Assembly (NCBI GenBank): GCA_018873245.2
Contig: JAEMBT020000008.1
Location: 14,185,172 to 14,249,171, forward strand
Reading direction: 5' to 3'
Source: Archegozetes longisetosus
Lineage: Eukaryota > Arthropoda > Arachnida > Sarcoptiformes > Trhypochthoniidae
Length of the DNA: 64,000 nt
In this document: piece after piece, positions 13,921-26,527 of the stretch
Numbering within the stretch: the stretch's first letter is position 1
Layout: the number at the start of each line of letters is the position of its first letter
Made by a program: the position numbers and the translations under genes
Notes under the pieces: model-generated
What the model was told of the DNA's origin: nothing
What the model saw: the letters and a program-made list of their open reading frames with translations, nothing else
Database searches by the model: none

Positions 13921-15337
13921 CTCGGTTTTGCTGTTGAAACACTATATACGACACCCATAGACTAAAAACATTGCTAATCAAAATAAATGAATGCACTCTT
14001 AATGTGCTGATTTATCCACTAAAATCCCTCGAAATGGTGAATAGATGAGGGATTGAAAAAGGGATCAAATAGAGAAATGGAAACAGAGATCGAGAAAGAG
14101 ATGCGTAAAGCGATTCTGGATTAGCATCACTTCTGACTTTGGATGAATAAAAACAAATAAAAACTCTTCCATCGCACCCTTTTATGGCAAAATAGATTTA
14201 GATATTCAGCTCAGGAGTTAAGTTATTGAATAAACTTTGCTGTCTTTTATGATTTAGTTTCATATCTTTCAAACTTTAAATATTTGGCTGAAAAATAAAG
14301 AATTGACACAAGTATTTGAGGAAATAAAAAAGGGATTTATAAGAATAAATGTAAGTATATAGGGGACGAAAGTCGTATCTATAATACTATTTGAATGGGA
14401 GATAGTACTTTATAGCATTGACTAGACAATATAAATTGATATGGTTACATTTTTTCTCATTCAATATCGATTTTGGCATTTTTCTCAAATAACTTATAAC
14501 ATAACTTTTCACTAAACCATAACTCAAATATATGGCTCACTATTTTGTCATGTTATATAAATCAAAATAATCACTATTAACCAATTAAGGCAATTATAAG
14601 AGACATGAGTCCAGTTAGCTGTCAAAGCAAGCATTTGGGACTATACAGGCAATGAATTTGACAGAAGCTTTGGTAACTATATGGGCAATGTGTTAGACGC
14701 AAGTATTGGGAGACTATACAAAATAAGTTAGACTCCAGCTATTGACTATTTCATATGATTATGAGTCATTGACTAATATTCATTTATTACACTCTATTAT
14801 TTTGCTGTTCCACCAACTTTTCATTAGACCTTTACTAACGTCAAATATCTATCACAACTTGAAACTTACAACTTTCTCTCTAGTCAACTATCGTTTAAAT
14901 CATTTTTTCTAATACTAGAATAGATAGTTTTTCAAATAGACACGTGTCATAAGTTAATCCTTAAGGTATCGTTTAGAATAAATGATTTGTTAAACTCGAA
15001 TGTTGTGAATCAAGCAATGCATTAATTGATGAGTAGGACTGGGAGTAAGAGTAGGACTAGGAATAGGACTAAGGATAAGACTAAGAGTATGACTAAGAAT
15101 AAAACTTGAAGTAAGACTAGTAATAAAGATAAAATATTAAAATAATTGCAAAGTAACAATACACCGATTGTGTCATTTAATATTGTAATGGATTTTATAT
15201 GTAGTATTATTAGTCATGACAAATATGATTTATATCTTCTCTCGACCTAACAATCATCTAATATTTGTGGTCATTATAATAGCAATATCCTTATAGAATG
15301 TGCTAGTGCCTATAATTTAATATTTATTGATGATCGC

Positions 15338-15395
15338 ACCCATTCATTCATTCATTAATTCATTCATTAATTCATTGATTCATTGACTCATTCAC
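15338..15395 (+). repeat. CATT tetranucleotide repeat
   Basis: CATT units with ATTA interruptions. Confidence 0.9.
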
Positions 15396-15514
15396 TCTAT
15401 GTTTCACTCATTCATATAAACTATGAATTTTATAAACTATGAGTATTATAACTATGCGTTTACTGTGCAATTCAAATAATCACTTCTATCAAACTTAATT
15501 GGATTTAGAGGTTT

Positions 15515-15576
15515 ATTTTTATTCTTATTCTTACTTTTATTCTTACTCTTATTCTTACTCTTACTATTATTGTTAT
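15515..15576 (+). repeat. TTCTTA-type hexanucleotide repeat
   Basis: Alternating TATTCT and TACTCT units. Confidence 0.88.
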
Positions 15577-15762
15577 GAAAAAGCAGATTTATTTCTTAGG
15601 AGACAACCATCAAACAAACCGTATATAAAGAGTGATTATATATTCGGAGCTGGAAATAAAGGTCAGGAAAGCATTATAAATCTGGATGATTGCAATGGTA
15701 GCGCTTCCTTTGCAGAACTATTATTTTATTTCTGTTTTATATCATCGCATCAATTCTATCAA

Positions 15763-15799
15763 GTGCTATAAAGTCTTATAAACTGCTATAAACTCCTAT
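15763..15799 (+). repeat. 10-bp TATAAA-containing repeat
   Basis: Three to four units of GTGCTATAAA type, the same motif and period as the array at 21541. Confidence 0.8.
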
Positions 15800-16085
15800 C
15801 CTTATTCAAGTAACATCACATATACCACTCGCCCACTAAATATAACTCACTTTTAATACACAATACTTATACAGCGCTCTTACAGAATATGAACACAGAA
15901 TATGAGCACAGAATACTCATACAGAATGCTATGAATTGATGCATAACAACTGTGGCATTTCTCTTAATATAATGCCATTCCATAAGCCTTATTATTACAG
16001 TAAGAAGAGTACTTTAAGAAAGTTATGTATGTCTAACAGTGACTTATATCACAAACTACCACTCGCTCTGCTTTTGCCCATACTT

Positions 16086-16087
<2 letters not shown>

Positions 16088-16158
<71 letters not shown>
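16088..16158 (+). repeat. CT microsatellite, 71 bp
   Basis: Uninterrupted dinucleotide tract. Confidence 0.97.
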
Positions 16159-16159
<1 letters not shown>

Positions 16160-16433
16160 ATCTATTATTTCTATGAACAGCCTCTGTAAGCAGATTAATA
16201 TGAACCAAACCATCTTCTCTGACGATCATATTGTGATGATTGCTCTGAAACCACTGAAGAAGACATTGACATTAAGAAAGTGTGACATAAAATGTAGGAT
16301 TTGAGAAGAAGTGAAATTAAAGTTTGTTGAACTTAAGATTGAGAAATGAATTAAACTGATCTATTAATTAAAGATAAGATGAGAAACAGGAAATCTAAAT
16401 ATCCATTAATTTATAGTCTCCTTTATTTCTATT

Positions 16434-16541
16434 CAATTCAACTGTTTATCTCATTTTTTCAATTCAACTGTTTATCCCATTTTTTTTCAATCCAACTCTT
16501 TATCTCATTTTTCTCAATCCAACTCTTATCTCATTTTTTCA
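16434..16541 (+). repeat. About 29-bp minisatellite, 4 copies
   Basis: Copies of TCAATTCAACTGTTTATCTC plus a T-rich spacer of varying length. Confidence 0.85.
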
Positions 16542-17565
16542 AATGTTTAATAAATCCAATTAATTAAACTCTCTTTTTATATTTGACTGGCATTTAATTA
16601 AATAGCGATATATCATAAAAAAATAATTGAATCAAATAAATGCTAAACTAGTTTAGGGCGTATTTCTCAGGAAATCAATCCTCTGGTACATATTATCAAT
16701 TGAATTATGTTCACAAATTGTCCCATTTCTCCAATTCAGGTCACGATTCATTTCTTTTCATTCATTAAACTTCGTTCCTCTACATGTTTAGATAACCAAT
16801 TGTTCGCTTTCTCTTATCTTCTCTAACTCTTCTCTCTTGATGGTCCATCTATTGGATTGTTTAGTATTTTGGTTAGCTTGGAATCTAGTTTCAAATATTT
16901 CATATCTCTCCTCATATTTACAACCTTCATCTAATCTAGGTCACTATATTCCACTATTATTCCAAATATTTACATCTTTTGTAACAAACTAACTTTCATT
17001 CTTAAACATGCTTCACACGATTTTCAAGTTTTTTTGTTATTGAAAACATTTTTTCATTTTTTTGCAAGTATTTCCGATTTATTGTGATTACACAAACAAA
17101 ATCATGCACTCATTCATGAGTTGTTTTGTAGGAGAGATTATTATTCTAGAGAAACTTCATAAGTTTATTGAATGTTTAGGTCTTAAAATAAATAATGGTT
17201 GGTGAATATGATAAAAAAATTTAGTTGTGTAGAATATGTATATAACGTAAAGATGTGTATACATGACTAATGTACATAAAGATACATCTATTGTATTGAT
17301 TTACTTAAAATATTCACTCCGATTCAACATAACTGCTAAATTTGATCAATTCATTATTATGCTGTTGTTAAATGAAATGTTTTGAGGTGTATTTGTTAGA
17401 TAGTATGTTATATGATATATATGATTATATTAATAATATTATGCAAATCTCAGTCATCGATCCTGGTATATGTTAGTATACAATGGTATACAATTGAATT
17501 GAATTCAACCGAATTGACTTCAATTCATTCATATGCATACATTAACAGTAGTGGGTTAGTTTGTT

Positions 17566-17610
17566 TAGCTAGCTAACATTGAGCTAGCTAACGTTGAGCT
17601 AGCTAACATT
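17566..17610 (+). repeat. 15-bp minisatellite, 3 copies
   Basis: GAGCTAGCTAACATT units, each holding the palindrome AGCTAGCT. Confidence 0.9.
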
Positions 17611-19024
17611 AAACTATTCTCACTTCTTATTTCTACAACCATTTGTCATATACGAACTTCTTGTCTCCTTTATTTGCATTCCTCACTTCTCCCTTTTATT
17701 AATCACTTTTCTTATTTCTACTCTTTTCTATATAATCATTCTTATGAATCATTTTTTATTTATTTATCTTTTTATTTCTCTACTCTTTTTCTCTAATCAC
17801 TCTTTGATCGTTACATAAATTTGCAAACAATGAGAGTTTTCGAGAAAACAATAGTTTATCAGTTTGACCGTTGAGTGTTAAACACTTGAAGCATAAGTAG
17901 GTTTGAATGTAAATTGTGAAGTGCTCGTAGCTTGAATTACAAGCAAATTTTAGTTGAAAATATTGCAAACACTTACAAATTTGGTTATAATTTAAATTGT
18001 TTAAAGTGGTTAATATTGAGCGATTTAGCTGTTTATACAATATTTAGTGAATGCTGATCAAGTACATCAAGATGGTACATAAAGATCATATATAAACATG
18101 TATATAAACATAACATTCAAAACAATTAATCCTTTACAAAGCAATAGTTGGCACAAAATGTTTCGAAATAGTACACACACTGGTCTCTCTATTGACATAT
18201 TTTCTTTTCAAACTCTTATCAATGTTAGATTCTCTTCTTTATTGGAATGATTTATTACTAAAATTGAGTGTTCAAGATAGAATATTTTTTTGATCAAGTG
18301 TTTTTACATAAAAAGTAAATACATAGTGGAAACGATCATTTCTTTCAATACTGAAAGTATGCTCTCTTTCAATACTAAGCTGTTTTATAAGTACTAAATG
18401 ATAAATAGATTTAATTTGTTTAATATTAAATTTTCTTATTGACTAAATTTGAATTTGTCTGACTTTGGTTTAAAACCACTTGTCAACTTAAACATAACCT
18501 AATATTTCTACTTTATTCACTTACTTCTTATTGATTACGAAAACGTTGTGAAAGTTGACATAAATTGATTCTCAGTAATCATATATGAAAAAAATAATTG
18601 AACTCTATTTTTACATTTATAGATGAACATGAATTAGAACTGAAAACTTGATGGTCCGTGATGGCAACAAGAAAACGCTTGTTTCTATGTCAACATCTCT
18701 AATATATATGAGCTTTTGGCAAATTTGATTTCTAATTTTGTTTTTATTATTATACTGAACATTCTATAAGTTTGTTAATATTTGAACGTATTATGGTTTG
18801 TATGTAACATTATTATGATCTGATGGAAAGCGTAGCATCACTTCTGGTTGCTAAGAAGGATTGGTAATTTTTTGAGTGTAACATATAATTGACTCTATAT
18901 CGAACATGTTATGTATTATTGAAAATGTTTTGACTGAATCGCAGATCGCAAAACAGGAGACTCAACTCATTTATTATTTGGTCTAACACTGATTTTGTGG
19001 TAAATCATAGATGCAATGTATTGA

Positions 19025-19032
19025 GTCTCTCA

Positions 19033-19063
<31 letters not shown>

Positions 19064-19072
19064 ACTCACTCA
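19025..19072 (+). repeat. CT and CACT microsatellite
   Basis: A CT tract passing into CACT units. Confidence 0.95.
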
Positions 19073-20063
19073 TAAGTTGCTCGAAAATTCGATGTTGGAT
19101 CAAAACATTAGAGAGAGGAAGTCGTTTCGATGCAATATTGTGATTGTGATATATGTTGAGCTATCAGATGATGCACAAGAACGGGATATCAGTTTGTGAG
19201 AGTGAGAGAGAGAGCAACAGATTATAGCGAACTGAATGGACAACTCAGTCGGGGAGCGAATCACGCCATTAATGACTTAACCTGATTCTGATTGACTCAA
19301 ACTAACTTATAGTCATTTAGTTGTTGGATGACTCAATGGAGGAAGAGATAACTTGATTATAGCTAAAAAAGAGAGACTACTTAAGCTCAGGTGCACCCTA
19401 TGGTTGATTAGAATTTTAGTGGATTTCTTCTCTAGCAATTCTGATGAACGGTGCGATCAGTTGGCCTTGAGGAATATGATCTTTCAGGATTTATTACTAA
19501 TATTACCAACAAAGTGATGCTAAGCTCTTGCAACTGACACTCGGGCTTTTGCAATGCGTAAAAACGTCTCATACCCTAACATTTGAAACATTATACTTTT
19601 ATATTGCTTATCAGTCAGTGGCCATTCAAACTGGAATTGATGATTATAAAATGCTGGTTCCAACTAATGGTTCACATCCCATCTCTTTGAAACTAATATC
19701 ATTCAAATTCTATGGTCGACTGTTTCCTCAAATAAGCCAAAGAACAATCAATTCTAGTCAATCATCCAATGATTATCAATGAAGCTAACATTGAACTTAA
19801 TGTTCTTTATGAAGGGATAAAGTTTTGATGAATAGCACGTATTCGTACTTATGGGCGATATTCTATGAAATAGTTAATGCAATATATTTAGACCCTCTGC
19901 AGTATCTTGTCGAGTTTGTTTAGTCATTTCATAGTACTGAGAGACTGAATCAGATATAGAGTGAGAGTAACTTTGGGCCTAAATATTAAGCTAATCACAA
20001 TGGATCCAGTTGTGCAGACCCTGTAATGGCACGTGTTCTCATTAGAAGAGTTTCCCTTAGGGG

Positions 20064-20139
20064 GCATCTCATGGACTGATCAGCATCTCATGAACTGATC
20101 AGCATCTCATAGACTGATCAGCATCTCCTACACCGATCA
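20064..20139 (+). repeat. 19-bp minisatellite, 4 copies
   Basis: GCATCTCATGGACTGATCA starts at 20064, 20083, 20102 and 20121, the last copy diverged. Confidence 0.9.
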
Positions 20140-20269
20140 ATTGCACTTCTCAAATCTCACTAGTAATTAGACTTGCCCTTACTCCAAATCAAACCATACT
20201 ATAAACATCTACTTCTTACCAATACTATCTAACGCTCAATGGATTACAATTCTTACTTTCGTTTCTCTC

Positions 20270-20308
20270 TTTTCTTCTCTTCTTCTTCTCTTCTTCTTCT
20301 TCTTCTTC
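20270..20308 (+). repeat. TTC/TCT microsatellite
   Basis: Trinucleotide pyrimidine tract with two CT interruptions. Confidence 0.92.
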
Positions 20309-20853
20309 ACTTTCATCTACTAATCCTAAGTTGAAGGTTCTCTAATTTCAACCTTTAAGAATGCGTTCACTTAAGTAAGCAATACTAAGCTATACTATCA
20401 ATCGATTGATCAACACTTCATCACATCTCTATCAAAATTAAGCTAATACATTGTTCAAGCAATTGATTAAATAGTATGCAATCAGTTGTCTATTCATTTA
20501 TGCAGAGAGTATTACAAGTGTTTACCTAACTTTCAAACTAACTTTCATAACAAATTACTCTTAATTTATATTTGAAAATTAATCACAATTTTTAGTAATA
20601 ATGCTCAGGCACATATTTCTCTTAAATTAATATAATCAAATTTTTAGTCACTTAATGTCAATAACAGAAAGATTATGGTTTGAACGCACGTTTTTAATTA
20701 CGTGCTTTGCCTCACTCGCTGTGTTATGCCTTTCGATTTCATTACTAGTTTGTCCAATTCTATTCTATTCTATTCTATTCTACTTCTATTACTATTCCTA
20801 TACAATCAATGACTAGCTCTTCCGTTACATCATTTCTTCACTATTCATTTTAT

Positions 20854-20858
<5 letters not shown>

Positions 20859-20928
<70 letters not shown>
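20859..20928 (+). repeat. CT microsatellite, 70 bp
   Basis: Uninterrupted dinucleotide tract. Confidence 0.97.
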
Positions 20929-20931
<3 letters not shown>

Positions 20932-21540
20932 TGTACTTAGCTTGACTCTACTATTTCATACTAACTGCTACTACTTTATGGAATCTCAGAGCTCTCGTGT
21001 TTACTACTGTCTCTGATGAATATTAGTCGAAAGATAGTGTTGTATTAATGGTGAGTAGGAGTAAAATGGAGAAAAAAAAGTTGGGAAAAAATTCGAAAAA
21101 TTGACAAACTCTATGTTTGCAATAGTTTTGATTGAGCTGCCGATCACAAAAACTACCTTCACTACTATGGATACTGAAAATAAAAGTCAAAACTCCATAT
21201 CAGACACGAGGAAACCATAAAAAACTTTTTACTTGTCGTTAGCATCGATTTTAATGTCCAATCTATAACTATCTCTCTATTTCCATGTCATTCCTGTTTT
21301 ATTACTTGACTTCATACCAAAGAATCTGAAGTCTAAAAACCTATCTTTTTATCAAAGTATAGCACTTGACAGACGAAAAATACATGAAAAATACACCAAA
21401 TTACAGACAATATTTACCAGTATTATATTTTTAGATCGAATAACTGTTGGAACTTGAAATTTGAATCTAGATCAAATTTAGTTTTCGTCTAACTGACACT
21501 TATTCTTGTCGCCAGAGTTTATATATTCTTCCTTTAGTAC

Positions 21541-21640
21541 TGTAAAGTGCTATAAAGTACTATAAAGTACTATAAACTACTATAAAGTACTATAGAGTAT
21601 TATAAAATCCTACAAACTCTTACAAACTCCTCCAAACTTA
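21541..21640 (+). repeat. 10-bp TATAAAGTAC array, about 10 copies
   Basis: Ten units in exact 10-bp register, TATAAAGTAC drifting to TACAAACTCC. The A-tract recurs once per unit. Confidence 0.92.
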
Positions 21641-22254
21641 TATTTGTAATCTTATTTCAATTATAGATCCTATTTGATTGGAGTTAGCCAACTCAATTTA
21701 TACAAAATATATCGATTAGAACATAAAAATTGATATTATATTCAAATAGATATATTAGTTGAGAATAGAGTTGAGAGCGAAACACTTATATTGTTTACTA
21801 AAAGAGAAACATTTTCTAAGAACACTATAATAAGAAAATATATTAGACAATCATTTCTCTATAGAATTACATGAAATACTAGTGATTCTTCTTATCGATA
21901 TTTTCCTGGCATTCATTGTTATAAATTGCTATTTTTTATTTCTTCCAAAAACTCTTCAATAAACTCTTCCATAAACTCTTCCATAAACTGAAGTAAAGGA
22001 TAACAAAAACAAAAATAAACCTAAGCTTATAGTGATCTCCTTTTTAAACCATATTTCTATGTATTCAGACCATCCCTTGGAACACGATGAGCAACGACAA
22101 AATAAATAAGAAACTAACTCAAAGTCTATTTTGATTACCTCTACTCGTGTAATAATGTCTCTCGAGTACATACTATTATGACTTTTATTAGCAAAATACT
22201 AGTTATTGTCATTACAATGGCAATTTCATCGGCTTCACCAGTTTCATATTTAGG

Positions 22255-22314
22255 TTCATGTGTTTCATGTGTTTCATGTGTTTCATGTGTTTCATGTGTT
22301 TCATATTTAGGTTC
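22255..22314 (+). repeat. 9-bp repeat (TTTCATGTG)
   Basis: Five to six identical units inside diverged copies of TTTCATGTTTAGG-like sequence. On the minus strand the array reads His-Glu-Thr repeats in a 126-codon open frame (22141-22521), which is a by-product of the 9-bp period. Confidence 0.9.
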
Positions 22315-23612
22315 ATGAGTTTCACGTTTAGACCCATCAGTTTCATGTTTGGGTTCATGCTTAGGCTGATAAGTTTCATGTTTAGACTGATATATAAGAA
22401 TGGGTCGATAAATACTAATACGACTATTTTTACATTGACCAATCATAGGGATATCTATTTTGAGTTTCTCTTTCACTATAGTTTCATTTATTTGATTGCA
22501 TTCAATGATCGCTCTATTCATTGAGTGTGTCTACGAAAGCATGAACACAAAAAATACTAACACTTATTACTTTTCATTCCATTAACTTATAACTTTATAC
22601 CACTTTATGTTTATTACTATAATTCTATTTTCACATTTTCACCTAATAGTCCCTTTTCCTAACTGTATTTAATTAAAGTCAAATATTACCATTTTTCACA
22701 TTTTCCCTAACATTAGATCTCTTTCCCTAACATTTAGACTGATCTTAAACGCATAATATTTTGCTTTCAGTTTGTTCACCAATCAATTTAGACTAACATC
22801 ACAACCAATTAATTATAATTTCATATAAGCCAGCAATTCTTGGAAAATACATTTTTTCTGTACTTAACAAATGTGTTATTTATCTTTTCAACTTGAAGCA
22901 CTATAATCTGACAAATCGTTTTTATAGTCTAGTTGTCGAAAGTATTTTCAAATTTTGATTTGAATACTCTTGGTCATTTGAGAGAGCATTGGCATTAGTT
23001 TAGTTAGAAAAAAACGTCAATAAAATATTTTTAGTGAAAGAGAGTACACAAGCTTTGGTCTTTCATCCAAATAACTTTCATTCTTGATCCCATAAAACGT
23101 CAAACAAAATACTTCTATTCATCTGTAAATCGTTTTACCAAACTTTTAACTTAAAACTATCTTGTAGAATCTATTTCTATCTCTTTCTATCTTATTATTT
23201 CAGCTTAATTCAAATTTGTTGTCAATTCGTATTTTAAAATAACTGAGTCCACTCGAAATCAAATAGATTTATCAAAACTTAATTAAAAATTGTGTTGGTT
23301 AGAAAAATTGAAAATTAGAAAAATTGAAACATGGGCTAGTGATAACTTCTTAGAACTCTACATAGCATTGATTGTAATCCACTGTTAATTCTCTTTAAAA
23401 TCATTCAATCATTACACTAAACACATTGAAGACCTAATTCTTTCATTCAATTCTAAATCTCGATTGAAATTTCATTAGATTTGTAAGCATTCAATTTCAT
23501 CTAATTGTTAGAAAATCATTTATGTTAACAATGTATCAAGATAGCCAACACTTTGATATCATAGCACAAGTGGTGTCACCTGTCAAATATTGCATTAAAC
23601 GAACAATCAATA

Positions 23613-23690
23613 CAGTTGCCTCTCGTTATAACAAACAGTAAATGCACTAAAAGTTGGTTGACTATAAAGGGAGTTCACTATATCGGATAT
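23613..23690 (+). mobile_element. Possible pogo/Tigger-type transposon end
   Basis: TA followed by CAGTTGCCTCTCGTTATAAC, then TTGACTATAAAGGGAGTTCACTATATCGG. This resembles the terminal region of pogo-like elements, which insert at TA and start CAGT..CCTCGTTATA. I found no matching inverted end nearby, so it is at most a solo remnant. Confidence 0.3.
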
Positions 23691-24178
23691 AGCTTGCATA
23701 ATCAGTGAACGAAATAGTTTTTTCGAAAGTGCATATTACAGAGAATAGTTGACTGAATATAGTAAAAGGATCTGATAATCTTAAACTGATTGTATCAATG
23801 TTGATCACAGAGAAAGTAGACACAGTTCTATCTATTGATTGCATACTTTCCAAATTAAATCACTATAATCTAATTTAATACTAATTAAATAACTCAATCT
23901 CAATCAGTTAAGAAACTACTGTTTTAATTAATAGCAAAATTACAATAAGTTGAATGAAAACATAGAAGTATTAAAGTATTAAAAAATGAATAATTAATTG
24001 ACAGTTGTCAATAAACCGGTCCTAACAAAAAAAGTACTTTCACCTGACAAACTCTCACATTTAGCTATCACTCTCTCCTCTCTATCTCTCTCATTACTTT
24101 ACATAAGAATACTTTTGACGACAACTACTCCTAATAATATATTATTATTGTAGAAACAAATCATTACTAGATTTCTCT

Positions 24179-25416
24179 ATGGATTCCATTGAATCTAACG
24201 TCAAATCTGTTCTCAACGGAGAACCACTTAATGACCAAAACGCTGTCATTTGTGACCAAACGTTACAGCAACAGATCAATGATTTAGGTATTTATTATAC
24301 ATTTATATCTCATTATTATTCAATCAACTTAATAACCAATACTTTGCCACACAATTAATCATTATTTTAACGTTCAATAAAAGCCTCGAAAGGAATTGAG
24401 ACTCAAATCTCTCAAGACTTTAGGCCAATGGTTGGAAAAACAGTGACTTATATTGTAGCAGCGGTTCTGTTTAATGATGACCAAGAAGTGCTTATGATGC
24501 AGGAGGCGAAGAGTAAATACGCGGGTCAGTGGTATTTACCCGCCGGAAGAATGGAGCCAAATGAACAAATTATTGATGCCGTCAAGAGAGAAGTACTCGA
24601 AGAAACTGGTCTTGATTTTGAACCAACCACTCTACTTCTGGTCGAGAGCTCTCAAGGAAATTGGTTTCGCTTTGTTTTTACTGGTCGTATCGTTGGGGGA
24701 GTCCTTAAGACTGTCTCACAGGCCGACAGCGAGTCATTACAGGCCTGTTGGGTCAAAGACACCAAGCAACTGAGTCTTAGGTCTAATGATTGCTTAAGAC
24801 TTATTGATTATGGTCGACAATATCTTTCAAATAAAGATCAATGGCATAGACCACAACTCTCTGCCATTCAATCGCATCAAAGATTATTGCTTAGAATTGT
24901 TGTCGTCATCAGAAGAAAAGAAAAGTTAGTTCCCTTTAGACATTAGTTTTTCTCTATTTAAGTAACTTTCTGAACAAGAATTGAATTTTTAATATATTTA
25001 ATTTTAGTAATCGATTCCATGTGTTGGTCTCAGAGACAGATTCTCCTCATTTGCCAGTTTGTGAAATCAATCCTTCACGAAGTATTCACGCAGCACTCAA
25101 GCGATTCATGCAAGTATGATATCAATCAAATCACTAATTATTCCTATCTTCTAACTACTTTTCTTATCAGTCAATATTCGGTGCTGAACGTCTTCCGGAG
25201 CACAGACCGTTTGGTTTGTTGTCGATCGAACACAACGGAATTCCGGCTGAAGCACACGATGGGCTCTGTCTATCACTTTTGGTCTTATGCAAAAATCCAT
25301 TAGAACAGTCTGTCCCTAATTCTAACTATACTTGGCTTCAAGTCGAACCTGAGCTTGAAGGCCTACTAATTGGTAAACTCGCCAAATATAAAACTATTGG
25401 TTTGAATGTTATTTAA
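24179..25416 (+). CDS. NUDT18: NUDT18-type Nudix hydrolase (8-oxo-purine nucleoside diphosphatase)
   Basis: Four exons: 24179-24287, 24384-24924, 25008-25113, 25171-25416, giving 333 aa against about 323 in human NUDT18. All introns are GT-AG, 57-96 bp, and all phases match. The Nudix box G-x5-E-x7-REVLEETG-L lies at residues about 91-113, preceded by WYLPAGRMEPNE, which is nearly identical to vertebrate NUDT18. The C-terminal half (HLPVCEI, AEAHDGLCLSLLVL) also follows NUDT18, so this is the full-length family member and not a generic Nudix protein. The family hydrolyses 8-oxo-dGDP and related oxidised diphosphates, keeping damaged nucleotides out of DNA and RNA. The exon 2 acceptor at 24383 was chosen because it alone continues the frame from exon 1; a later AG at 24423 breaks it. 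The start is the first in-frame ATG of exon 1. Confidence 0.9.
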
Positions 25417-26527
25417 TTCTCATTTATCCTTTCTTTATTGGAAGTCGTGGTCATTATAAGCCTTAATGCAATTTAAAGATTTAGTATTTTTTTGTAAATA
25501 ATTTGCTGTTTTCAGTATTCACTGTTTTAAAACTATTTAATTATTTTCCATGAAATGGTTTCTATTTATAATTTATTAGACAGCTATTGATTAAATTAAT
25601 GTTTTCTGTTTAAAAAGAAATCAAAGTCAGACCAAAAGCCAAATTCAATTGTGAGAAAGGAGTTTTATGTGAAAGTTCTTTTCAAATTAAGTCAATGAAT
25701 CTTCATTTTTGAAGCATTATTAAGAGAGTTTTCTTTGGTTAATATTTATAATAGCATTTAATCTCTTAATATGTGAAATTTGAAGGTTTACTGAAGAATT
25801 TTAAGTGACAAAAATTCTTTTCAAAACAAATAATTCCAATTTGTCTGATTTGGTCTCTATTTTTACTTAATCCCGGTTCATTATCTCATTATTCAATTAC
25901 ATGTCATTTATTTATGTTATTGTGTTGTGATATTTATATTTTTACATCAACTCAAACCTTGATTTATTCTAAATTAATTAAAGAGCATTGTTTTTAATTA
26001 CTAACGATTGACTAATAAACAGGTATAAACGATATTCAATAGTTTATTGATTTTTCAAATATCACATCAAATAGTGATCAAAATTAATACAAACTTTTGA
26101 AAAGACTGCTTTCTTAAAACTGAAAATTTAGGTTAAACTCAAGTCAAGTCTCAAACTTTAAAAGTATTGGAAACATTGAGAGAATTGATTGATTTTTGTT
26201 GTACAAAAATCGGTCAATTGAGTCAATTAGGAAGATGGCACATAAATGAGAATTATATTACAATAGATAATGATTGAAAGCATAAAATTGCAATTAAAGC
26301 GTCAAAAAATTGCTTAGATAATTTCACAGAAATTATACTCAATATTTGTCTTAAAGTTATTTAAAGTCTAGGTCTCTAGTCATTTGAATCGATGATAACC
26401 TTATACTGAATTGATGGCACAGTAACTTAATTAAGTATTTCTATTTGGATAATAGGCACTAAATTATATATCTCTCAAAACAAGTTATTTCACTATTGAT
26501 TTGTTGGCTAAATCATTTCAAACACGA
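25417..26527. other. Convergent intergenic spacer
   Basis: This 1.1 kb AT-rich spacer separates the 3' ends of the NUDT18 and LARGE genes. It should hold both 3' UTRs. I see no reading frame, tandem repeat or clear poly(A) hexamer close to either stop. Confidence 0.6.

Larger units (their letters stand above)
1..24178. other. Gene-poor, repeat-rich flank
   Basis: I find no gene here. The open frames are short (mostly under 130 codons), AT-rich or microsatellite-driven, and none resembles a family I know or is flanked by a convincing run of phase-compatible exons. What the region holds is tandem repeats, listed separately. Between repeats it is featureless AT-rich sequence. A GC-richer patch at 3365-3560 and a possible pogo-type transposon end at 23613 are the main exceptions. 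Small isolated exons of a gene lying to the left cannot be excluded by eye. Confidence 0.6.

Noticed and set aside
19528-19782. 84-codon + strand open frame of mixed composition
   Set aside because: It looks more protein-like than its neighbours but matches no family I know and has no flanking phase-compatible exon.
22141-22521. 126-codon minus-strand frame with His-Glu-Thr repeats
   Set aside because: The open frame is explained by the 9-bp repeat, which cannot shift phase. The overlapping + frame is equally open. No family likeness.
24424-24427. Acceptor AG at 24423 as start of NUDT18 exon 2
   Set aside because: It would put exon 2 out of phase with exon 1. The AG ending at 24383 keeps the frame.
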